From a bacterium (GTDB taxonomy: Bacteria; JAJVIF01; JAGGVT01), in the NCBI GenBank assembly GCA_021157815.1, contig JAGGVT010000010.1, positions 1 to 12,227 on the forward strand: a stretch of DNA of 12,227 nt, written 5' to 3'. Under the pieces are notes generated by a model. It saw nothing but the letters and a program-made list of their open reading frames with translations, did not search any database and was not told the origin of the DNA. This document shows, piece by piece, positions 5,972-12,227 of the stretch. Both the position numbers and the translations under genes were made by a program. The stretch's first letter is position 1; each line of letters begins with the position of its first letter.

Positions 5972-8395
5972 TTATTTTTCAGTGTTTTCTTTTTGTGGTT
6001 TTCTGTCTAGCAATCCAATTAGAATAAGGAAAATTAAGGCAGCCGCGCTGACTATTCCACCTCTTACAACTTCGATTCCGTCATACCACATGAAGAGTTT
6101 GTGATTGCCCTCTGGTACGGCGATAGCGCGAAACGCCAAATTCGCCTCGATTATTTCAACCTCTTCGCCATCCAGTTTTGCGCGCCACAGTGGATGGTAT
6201 GTGTCCGCAATATATAAAAGGCAATCTTGAGGAGCGTTGAATTCAAGTTCAACCGTGGTGTTTGTTTTTTTCAGATTGATATTACTCGATTGGTAATTTC
6301 GTAATTTTCCGCTTGATTTAAGAACGCTACCATCTGAAAATGCAGGCTCATCGCTTAGAAGGATTTTGTTTCTGAAATCATCCGTATTGATATCTTTGTC
6401 ATAATCTTCAAGTAACTCGTAATCGCAAATCAATCGTGCGAATGATGGAGTCTTTCGATTCAGTTTGTATATTTGGAAAGGTTCATTTAAAACAGGCGGA
6501 CCGAACATCTCCTCCAGTTCTGGTTCATCCTTTGCGAAACAGTATTCAAGGCCGGTCGCCTGGACAAAAAGCCCTTTGGGATTAAGAGATTCAAGAGTTT
6601 TCAAGGTGAACATTATACGGTCGCGCATAACTGTATCAGGCGCGGTAACATCGAAGAAGTGACTGTAATTCCCCAGCATCAGGGAGTCATAACCGAAAAC
6701 ATCGTTCATCTTAAATTTTGCTGGCAGATTTGGCGGGAAGAGTGAATCCTGGCGTTCTCCTCGTGTTATGTTGAAGTTGTCCGGGAAATACCGGATTATT
6801 CTGCCATCGTCGCAGATTTCCTTTATTTTGGCAACATCATCGTTAAAAGACATTGGAGACGGGTGAGCGAAATATGCGTATTGGTAAAACATCGCCAGAA
6901 GCCCTACTGACATGAAAATAACAAGGCAAATAATCGCGACTGATTGGTGAATTCGACGTCCCCATGCGTGAATCCCCATTATCACAAGTAGTAATGCGGT
7001 TAATCCAAGGTAAACGCCCATTGCAATTTTATCGAGTGATTCGCTCCACCTGAAAATCTCATATTCTCGATTGTAGGTATGCAGTGGCGGAATTAACAAC
7101 AATGCAAACTGGAGAATTACAACAGCAATCGCCGTGGTCATAACAAGATTGGAGCGTTCATGAAGTTTTGATAATTTGTCAAGTCCCAGCGCGGCAAGGA
7201 AAAACAGAATGAAATAGAATGTCTCTAATGGCAGAAACATCGTGATAGACCATCCGGGAATTATTCTCGCCACAATCTGATAAACAGGTGGAACAAAGCA
7301 TAAAAAGGCAATGAGCAGGAAATATATTTTAATTGCCCTGAATCGTCTGCTGGCGGTGAAAAGCCCGATCAATGCGAGGAACACAATTATCGAACCTGTA
7401 AACTGGCGAGTTGTGTAGATATCCCTGTCAAATCTCGGATTGATAATCAAAGATTTTTTTGACAGCTGATAAAGAATAAGATTCCCAACGCTGAAATCCT
7501 TTCCCGCTTTTTCAAGATTCCCTTTCTTACGAGCGATTAAGTCCTGCGTGGATTCAAACTGCTTCTTTTCGGATGAGATACGCCTGTTTGATTCCCTGCT
7601 GTAATTGTAGGTCGGATAATTCTGGACAGCTGAAATAAGTCCGCCGGCAACCGCCATGATTAAAACCGCGACAATCCATCTTTTAACCGATGCTTCCCAC
7701 TTGAACGATTTATGAAATCGTCGCCAAAGGAAATAGATCGCCACGAAGTAGAAAAAGTGCGCTACGTGAATCGGGTAACCCGCGATTAATAGCTGCCCAA
7801 TGCAGAATGCTCCAAGGCAGGCATCCGAAAGTTTGTTGCGTTCAAGAAAACGGTCGTGAAATAGAAGTATTGGCGCAATCCAGATAAATGTCGCGACCTC
7901 AGGAGGATAGACATACATCATCCATCCGCTGAGGAAAAATGCAAGTCCGCCAAACAGCGATACAAACTGGCTTAGACGCCAGTTTCGTAAAAACCAGTAG
8001 AAAAACAGCGTGCCGAAAATCGCCATGATTAAAGAATACATTCCGGTAATCAATTGGGCTGGCGCGAGAAGCGCGAGCGCGAAAGGCACATGAAATATCG
8101 GTACCAGATGATTTGCATATAGAGGTGTTCCGCAGCTCGAATACTGATTCCAATGCGGGAAATTCCCGTTTTTGATTTCCTCTTGCACCATCGGAAACCA
8201 GACGCCGTACTCCATGTTGATATCATAAAAAATTGTCTTAATTTCAGTTTCGCTGAAATCAGCCCGCCATGGATAGTAACTCTTCCAGCCATCGGGATAA
8301 ATCGGCGTTGCCTGGAAGATCATCGGCGAGAATCTGATGATTATCACCAGAAGTAGAACGAGAATCGCGATTATGTCTTTTTTACGTTCTGTCAT
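5972..8395 (-). CDS. YfhO-like polytopic membrane protein, paralog A
   Basis: An 807-residue membrane protein with about 12-13 membrane segments in its first 510 residues and one more at the C-terminus (about 779-796). After the first helix (8-27) comes an extracytoplasmic loop with Asp35 (YPDGWKSYYPWR) and the motif FPHWNQYSSCGTPLYAN (79-95), the typical position of acidic and aromatic catalytic-type residues in GT-C fold glycosyltransferases. A C-terminal extracytoplasmic beta domain carries IADTYHPLWRAKLDGEEVEI (729-748) and AFRAIAVPEGNHKLFMWYDG, the hallmark of YfhO family proteins. YfhO-type proteins are linked to lipid-linked sugar transfer onto envelope polymers. The donor and acceptor here are unknown. 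The start ATG at 8395 lacks a good ribosome site and overlaps the stop of a small upstream ORF by ATGA. It is closely related to the gene at 8672-11104. Confidence 0.93.
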   Translation of the reverse strand: MTERKKDIIAILVLLLVIIIRFSPMIFQATPIYPDGWKSYYPWRADFSETEIKTIFYDINMEYGVWFPMVQEEIKNGNFPHWNQYSSCGTPLYANHLVPIFHVPFALALLAPAQLITGMYSLIMAIFGTLFFYWFLRNWRLSQFVSLFGGLAFFLSGWMMYVYPPEVATFIWIAPILLFHDRFLERNKLSDACLGAFCIGQLLIAGYPIHVAHFFYFVAIYFLWRRFHKSFKWEASVKRWIVAVLIMAVAGGLISAVQNYPTYNYSRESNRRISSEKKQFESTQDLIARKKGNLEKAGKDFSVGNLILYQLSKKSLIINPRFDRDIYTTRQFTGSIIVFLALIGLFTASRRFRAIKIYFLLIAFLCFVPPVYQIVARIIPGWSITMFLPLETFYFILFFLAALGLDKLSKLHERSNLVMTTAIAVVILQFALLLIPPLHTYNREYEIFRWSESLDKIAMGVYLGLTALLLVIMGIHAWGRRIHQSVAIICLVIFMSVGLLAMFYQYAYFAHPSPMSFNDDVAKIKEICDDGRIIRYFPDNFNITRGERQDSLFPPNLPAKFKMNDVFGYDSLMLGNYSHFFDVTAPDTVMRDRIMFTLKTLESLNPKGLFVQATGLEYCFAKDEPELEEMFGPPVLNEPFQIYKLNRKTPSFARLICDYELLEDYDKDINTDDFRNKILLSDEPAFSDGSVLKSSGKLRNYQSSNINLKKTNTTVELEFNAPQDCLLYIADTYHPLWRAKLDGEEVEIIEANLAFRAIAVPEGNHKLFMWYDGIEVVRGGIVSAAALIFLILIGLLDRKPQKENTEK

Positions 8396-8610
8396 TCAAG
8401 TTCGTTGACGGTAATTATCAGAGGATTAAAGAGCCTGTTTGGAAAGGCGATAATCTGATTTAAAACATCGGGTGCCGCCCATACAACCGTCTCGGTTTTA
8501 TGGGTGATAAGTTGCGAAGTTACGCATTTCACCCACAAATCACAAAAAGACGTGATGTGTGGGCGGCACCCAAGAGTTATCAGTAAAATAATATTTTTAA
8601 GTATCAACAT
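8392..8610 (-). CDS. Small ORF coupled to YfhO-like gene, interrupted by a palindrome
   Basis: A 72-residue ORF from ATG 8610 (weak GGGAAAG upstream) with a hydrophobic start (MLILKNIILLITLG). Its middle is the translation of the palindromic repeat, and the tail VLNQIIAFPNRLFNPLIITV has gene-like composition. Its TGA overlaps the ATG of the YfhO-like gene as ATGA, which suggests coupled translation, and the downstream gene lacks its own ribosome site. I cannot identify a family. It may be a decayed gene carrying an inserted repeat, a leader ORF, or chance. Confidence 0.3.
   Translation of the reverse strand: MLILKNIILLITLGCRPHITSFCDLWVKCVTSQLITHKTETVVWAAPDVLNQIIAFPNRLFNPLIITVNELE
8470..8571. 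repeat. Nested imperfect palindrome between YfhO paralogs
   Basis: Outer arms GGGTGCCGCCCATAC (8470-8484) and GTGTGGGCGGCACCC (8557-8571) pair with one mismatch. Inside, TGGGTGA (8501-8507) pairs with TCACCCA (8529-8535), and at the centre TGCG pairs with CGCA around AAGTTA (8513-8526). The three concentric levels would fold into one long branched-free hairpin in RNA or single-stranded DNA. It looks like a third family of intergenic palindromic repeat, distinct from the other two in this window. Confidence 0.75.
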
Positions 8611-8630
8611 ACTTTCCCGATAGTCTCTAA

Positions 8631-8673
8631 AACCCTCTGCTATTTTTATTTCCCTCTGGGTTAGCAGAGGGTT
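8631..8673 (-). terminator. Hairpin at the end of YfhO paralog B
   Basis: Read on the minus strand, AACCCTCTGCTA (8673-8662) pairs over 12 bp with TAGCAGAGGGTT (8642-8631), followed by TTTT and then AGAG. The hairpin overlaps the TAA stop (8674-8672). A second internal CAGAGGG (8658-8652) offers an alternative shorter stem with the same left arm. It is likely a terminator or 3'-end stabiliser, although the T-tract is short. Confidence 0.5.
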
Positions 8674-11104
8674 ACCTCCCCCTGTTATCTTTTTTCCTGT
8701 CTATGAGTCCAATTAGAATACAAATCAGAAGGCTTATTGCGCTGACCACGCCTCCTGCCCTGACCTCAATTCCATCATACCACATGAACAATTCGTGGTT
8801 TCCTTTCGGGACTGCAATGGCACGGAACGCATAATTTGCCTGTAGAATTTCGACTTCCTCGCCATCCAGTTTGGCTCGCCAGCGTGGATGGAAAGTATCC
8901 GCGATGAATAACACACAATCATTGGATACCTCAAAATCGGTTCTGTATGCCGTTGAATTTCTCTCAAAAGATAATACTGTCAGACTGGCATTATTCTTTT
9001 CAGAGGATTCCAGTCCTGGTCTGTTCAGGATTACAGGCGGTTTATCCAGAATAACCTTGTTTCTGAAATTGTCCGTGTAAGAATTATCCTGATAGCCATC
9101 GACAAATTCAAATTCTGTAACCGCTTTCATATATGGGGAACCGGCAAGTTCAGACGTGTGCAAATCATATATCCTGATATCGCTCTCATCGTAAACAGTA
9201 TTCCCGTTTGAAAATGGAATCGCCTCTGATTGCTTTTCCATGATGTATCTTGTGCCGGTTGATTGTATGAAAAGCCCGTTCGGATTCAGCGATTCAGCGC
9301 CTAAAATATGAAATGTTCCCCTGCTTCGAAGAACCGAACCCGGCGCGGCTTCTATCATGAACTCCTCCATGTTTGCCAGCATCATGTTGTCATAGCCGAG
9401 AGCGTCCATCATTTCAAATCTGGATGGCGTATTTGGAGGAAGGATATATTCGAGTTTTTCTTTGAAAGAAAGCCGTGGCTGTTCTGTAGAATATCTTGCG
9501 AATCTGCCATCGTTTGCGATTGCGGTAATTTTCTTCATATTGCTGTCATCAGGCATGTATTGCTTATCAGCGAAGTATGAGTAAAGATAGCAATGCGCAA
9601 GAATTCCCGCGATTATAAACGCTGTTAATCCTGCTGATATGTGAACGGACTTCAACCTGCAACTGAAAGTACGCGCTGCAATCAGGATTAGAACCAGTAT
9701 TGAGATTACCATGAACACGATTAAAGATATCGCATCCTGTGAAATGTTCCAGTGGTAATTTGCGTTTTCCAATTTCAGTATAGACGGATGCAGAAGGCAA
9801 AGTAATCCACTAAGAATTGCCATCACAAGTGAGAATATTCCGACCAGGCGGTTTTTGCCTTTGAGTTTTTCCAGGAAATCGAGACCCAGCACTGCCATGA
9901 AAAACAGCAGGAAGAAAAACACCTCGCGCGGATTTAATGCAGATATCGACCATCCGGGAATGAATCGCGCTACAAGAAGAAATATGGGACCGACGAGGAA
10001 GAATATCCCGAAGATAACGAAGAATATTTTTATCAGGTTGAATCGCCTGTGAGCCGCGAACAGCCCAAGCAGCGCTAGAAATACGATTACTGGTCCCGCG
10101 AATGTACGGCTTTCGTTGAAATCAATGTTGAAGTTGGGAATTATTATCGTTGTTTTTTTCCTGATTAAATTCATGATTACATTCACGATGCTCCTGTCAG
10201 CGGTTCCCATGAACTCATCTGTTTGAAGCATCTGTTTCTTTTGTTCTATTATCTCATCCGGCGATTGGAACATCTTCTGTTCCGATGACACGCTGCGATT
10301 AGTCAGCTGCATGAATTTGTATGTAGGATAATTCTGAACCGCTGATATAAGAACTCCGATAATCGCCATCATCAAAACAGCGAAAACCCATCTTTTAACC
10401 GGCACATTCCAGTTGAAATTTCTGTAAAAATATCGCCAAGCTACATACGCAGCGATGAAATAGAAAAAGTGAACAATCATAACCGGATATCCGCCGATTA
10501 AAAGCTGCCCTATAAAAAACGCAGCCCAGCAGGCATCGGACATACGATTGCTTTTGAGAAATCTGTCATAGAAAAGCAGGATTGGCGCAATCCATATTAG
10601 CGATGCCACCTCAGGCGGGTATAAATACATCTGCCAGCCTGAAAGGAAAAATGCAAGCCCTCCGAAGAGTGAAACGAAAACGCTGAAATTCCAGTTGCGC
10701 ATGAACCAGTAGAAGAAAAGGGTTCCGATTATGGACATCAGGAATATGTATCCGGCAAAAACCAAATCACCGGGAAACAGCAGCGCTATTGCGAAAGGGA
10801 GATGAAACACGGGAATAAGATGGTCGGCGTACCACGGCATGCCGCATCCTGAATACTGGTTCCAATGCGGAAACCGTCCCTCGCTGATTTCCTTTTTGAC
10901 CATCGGAAACCAAGTGCCGTATTCCATGTTGGAATCGTAGTTGATGGTTTTTATTTCACTCGATGAGAAATCCGCTGCCCACGGGTAGTAGCTCTTCCAG
11001 CTGTCCGTATTAATCGGCGTACCGGAAAAGATAAAAGGCGCGAAGCGAATTATAATCACCAGGAGGAGAATCGCTGTCGCAAGAATGTCCTTTCGTTTTT
11101 CCAT
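8672..11104 (-). CDS. YfhO-like polytopic membrane protein, paralog B
   Basis: An 810-residue protein of the same architecture as the gene at 5972-8395 and alignable with it throughout. It has an N-terminal helix (8-27), then TDSWKSYYPWAADF with Asp34, then FPHWNQYSGCGMPWYAD (79-95), followed by YLYPPEVASLIWIAPILLF and about 12 membrane helices up to residue 520. An extracytoplasmic domain ends in IADTFHPRWRAKLDGEEVEI (734-753), AFRAIAVPKGNHELFMWYDG and a last helix near residue 790. The shared blocks point to an in-place duplication, while the loop around residues 285-330 and the region 520-720 have diverged, so acceptor or donor specificity may differ. GT-C-like sugar transfer at the outer face of the inner membrane is inferred from the family. 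The ATG at 11104 has only a weak site (TGGAAC). It is transcribed away from the phnC-like gene. Confidence 0.93.
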   Translation of the reverse strand: MEKRKDILATAILLLVIIIRFAPFIFSGTPINTDSWKSYYPWAADFSSSEIKTINYDSNMEYGTWFPMVKKEISEGRFPHWNQYSGCGMPWYADHLIPVFHLPFAIALLFPGDLVFAGYIFLMSIIGTLFFYWFMRNWNFSVFVSLFGGLAFFLSGWQMYLYPPEVASLIWIAPILLFYDRFLKSNRMSDACWAAFFIGQLLIGGYPVMIVHFFYFIAAYVAWRYFYRNFNWNVPVKRWVFAVLMMAIIGVLISAVQNYPTYKFMQLTNRSVSSEQKMFQSPDEIIEQKKQMLQTDEFMGTADRSIVNVIMNLIRKKTTIIIPNFNIDFNESRTFAGPVIVFLALLGLFAAHRRFNLIKIFFVIFGIFFLVGPIFLLVARFIPGWSISALNPREVFFFLLFFMAVLGLDFLEKLKGKNRLVGIFSLVMAILSGLLCLLHPSILKLENANYHWNISQDAISLIVFMVISILVLILIAARTFSCRLKSVHISAGLTAFIIAGILAHCYLYSYFADKQYMPDDSNMKKITAIANDGRFARYSTEQPRLSFKEKLEYILPPNTPSRFEMMDALGYDNMMLANMEEFMIEAAPGSVLRSRGTFHILGAESLNPNGLFIQSTGTRYIMEKQSEAIPFSNGNTVYDESDIRIYDLHTSELAGSPYMKAVTEFEFVDGYQDNSYTDNFRNKVILDKPPVILNRPGLESSEKNNASLTVLSFERNSTAYRTDFEVSNDCVLFIADTFHPRWRAKLDGEEVEILQANYAFRAIAVPKGNHELFMWYDGIEVRAGGVVSAISLLICILIGLIDRKKDNRGR

Positions 11105-11250
11105 GAGTTCCAGTTAAAAATATCCTAACATCTATATCGGATTTAAAGAAGAAGTCATTTGTATATAATAGGAAGATCGAATATTGAAACTGCTGAAAAA
11201 GTACACCCCCACTTAATCCCGTGTTTAAACCATGTCCGTGGACAAAACAA

Positions 11251-11372
11251 TCCCCCCGCGAGCAGGGGGAAATGTTTTTTGCATTTGTCAACAATGATAT
11301 CCGATCTATCTACTTGCGAAGGGGAAAAACAACAATCTCCCTCCCCGCTCGCGGGGAGGGCTGGGGTGGGGG
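11251..11372 (-). repeat. Composite two-hairpin intergenic repeat, copy 2
   Basis: This is the inverted counterpart of the element at 1635-1790. On the minus strand it starts CCCCCACCCCAGCCC, forms the same GC-rich palindrome with arms at 11339-11348 and 11351-11360, continues through the shared spacer (TGTTGT, TTCGCAA, GATCGGATAT, AAATGCAAAA) and ends in a second C5/G5 hairpin (11251-11270). It has one copy of the 36-bp unit that is duplicated in copy 1, and several substitutions, so the two are related but not a recent identical pair. Confidence 0.8.
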
Positions 11373-11390
11373 CAAATTGGATTATATCTC

Positions 11391-11419
11391 TTGACTTGAT
11401 CATTCTGGACAATTATCTT
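11391..11419 (+). promoter_or_regulatory. Promoter of the phnC-like gene, likely leaderless transcript
   Basis: TTGACT (11391-11396) and TATCTT (11414-11419) are separated by exactly 17 nt, matching the sigma70 consensus at 5 and 4 of 6 positions. The expected transcription start, about 7 nt past the -10, falls at about 11426, immediately at the GTG start codon (11427). No ribosome binding site precedes the gene, which agrees with a leaderless mRNA. It begins 19 bp after the repeat element ends. Confidence 0.5.
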
Positions 11420-11426
11420 AACCGAT

Positions 11427-12197
11427 GTGTCAGATAAAATTCTTGAAATATCCGGATTGTCGAAAACGTACCCGGACGGCACCGAGGCGTTGAAAAATGT
11501 TTCTCTGAACGTTAAACGCGGAGAGCGTGTTGTGATTCTTGGGTTGTCAGGCGCGGGGAAATCGACGTTCCTTCGATGCATCAACCGTCTGGTAAAGCCG
11601 GATACAGGAACGATAAAATTCAAACCTGATAATGACAGTAAAACCTATGAGATGGCAAATCTTGCGGATTACAGGCTTTCTGAACCGAGAAGCAGAATCG
11701 GAATGATATTCCAGCAGTTCAATCTTGTTGATCGTCTTACCGTTATTAAAAATGTTCTCACAGGTGGATTAAGCAGGTACGGCACGCTGTCATCGTTGTT
11801 TCACATTTTTCCGCCGTCAGAAGTAGCCAGGGCAAAATCGTGTATTGAGCGGGTTGAATTGACCGAGCGCATGTATGTGCGAGCGGCTGATTTAAGCGGC
11901 GGACAGAAGCAGCGGGTAGGAATCGCTCGCGCGTTGATGCAAAGCCCATCCCTTATGCTCGCTGATGAGCCGGTCGCGAGCCTTGACCCGGCTACAAGTA
12001 AAATCATACTGGATGTTCTGGCAAGAGTAACCGAAGAGGACAACATTACAACATTGATAAATCTTCACTCGATTGAATTCGCTCGCGGTTTTGCGAATCT
12101 CGTTATCGCGTTTAAAAACGGTGAATTGGTTTTTGACGGCGCTATGAGTGAGTTAGATGATGGAAGACTGGATGCGATTTATTCTTCTAAAAGATAA
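11427..12197 (+). CDS. phnC: Phosphonate-type ABC transporter ATP-binding protein
   Basis: A 256-residue ATPase with every expected motif: Walker A GLSGAGKST (39-47), Q-loop IFQQFNL (94-100), signature LSGGQKQR (156-163), Walker B LMLADE (176-181), D-loop SLDP and switch His214 (INLHSIEFAR). The combination SGAGKSTFLRCINRLVKP with GIARALMQSPSLMLADEPVA is typical of PhnC, the cytoplasmic ATPase that powers import of phosphonates, and sometimes phosphite or phosphate esters, with permease PhnE and binding protein PhnD. Those partners are not in the window, so the substrate is inferred from family only. The frame is closed upstream by TGA, and no ATG precedes the domain, so the GTG at 11427 is the only sensible start. 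There is no ribosome site. An overlapping ATG at 11425 is out of frame. Length is normal for the family. Confidence 0.9.
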   Translation: MSDKILEISGLSKTYPDGTEALKNVSLNVKRGERVVILGLSGAGKSTFLRCINRLVKPDTGTIKFKPDNDSKTYEMANLADYRLSEPRSRIGMIFQQFNLVDRLTVIKNVLTGGLSRYGTLSSLFHIFPPSEVARAKSCIERVELTERMYVRAADLSGGQKQRVGIARALMQSPSLMLADEPVASLDPATSKIILDVLARVTEEDNITTLINLHSIEFARGFANLVIAFKNGELVFDGAMSELDDGRLDAIYSSKR

Positions 12198-12227
12198 ATG
12201 GATTCCCGCTTTCGCGGCTGTTGAAAA

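Larger units (their letters stand above)
11105..11426. other. Divergent intergenic region
   Basis: This 322-bp gap lies between the outward-facing starts of YfhO paralog B (minus) and the phnC-like gene (plus). It contains an AT-rich stretch next to the minus-strand gene (11110-11190) without a clear promoter match, the inverted second copy of the two-hairpin repeat, and the promoter of the phnC-like gene. Several overlapping reading frames here are translations of the repeat and not genes. Confidence 0.7.

Noticed and set aside
11155-11437. Overlapping ORFs on both strands in the divergent region
   Set aside because: They consist largely of translated repeat (SPLAGRAGVGAN on one strand, the matching frame on the other) and have no ribosome sites or domain features.
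12200-12227. Another palindromic repeat at the window end (ATTCCCGCTTTCGCGG)
   Set aside because: It resembles half of a common intergenic palindrome, but the right arm is incomplete and the sequence ends, so it cannot be supported.

Overview
The window is about 12.2 kb of ordinary bacterial chromosome with moderate-to-low GC. It carries long integral membrane proteins and intergenic palindromic repeats of the kind common in uncultivated, environmental Gram-negative-type bacteria. A MacB-type permease and a periplasmic or secreted TPR protein suggest a cell with an inner membrane and an envelope space. I cannot assign a phylum from sequence alone, and I see no phage, plasmid, integrase, transposase or CRISPR genes.

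Left part (1-3000, all genes on the minus strand). In transcription order there is a small membrane-anchored protein with an apparent 2-base frameshift (2685-2393). It overlaps by 8 nt a membrane-anchored C39-family cysteine peptidase (2400-1816). Next is an eight-Cys/His zinc-binding multi-pass membrane protein (1600-902), then a self-contained tRNA-Leu(GAG) unit with a clear promoter and terminator (878-696), and a Cys-rich protein resembling the DUF6125 family (669-109). The first 108 bases hold nothing I can support. Two repeat elements sit here: a composite two-hairpin element (1635-1790) containing a perfect 36-bp tandem duplication, and an element bounded by perfect 28-bp inverted repeats (2752-2931).

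Middle part (3100-5896). A signal-peptide TPR protein on the plus strand converges on a MacB/FtsX-type ABC permease on the minus strand.

Right part (5972-12197). Two tandem paralogous YfhO-like polytopic membrane proteins (810 and 807 aa, minus strand) are separated by 276 bp holding a nested palindrome, a terminator-like hairpin and a small ORF with an ATGA junction to the downstream paralog. The 322-bp divergent region that follows carries a second, inverted copy of the two-hairpin element. It ends in a strong promoter placed so that the following phnC-like ATPase (GTG start) would be leaderless or nearly so. The window ends 30 bp after phnC, so its permease and binding-protein partners are not visible.

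I found no convincing new defence or biosynthetic system. The most informative observations are the pair of composite repeats, the frameshifted and coupled small gene/C39 peptidase module, and the tandem YfhO duplication with an inserted palindrome.
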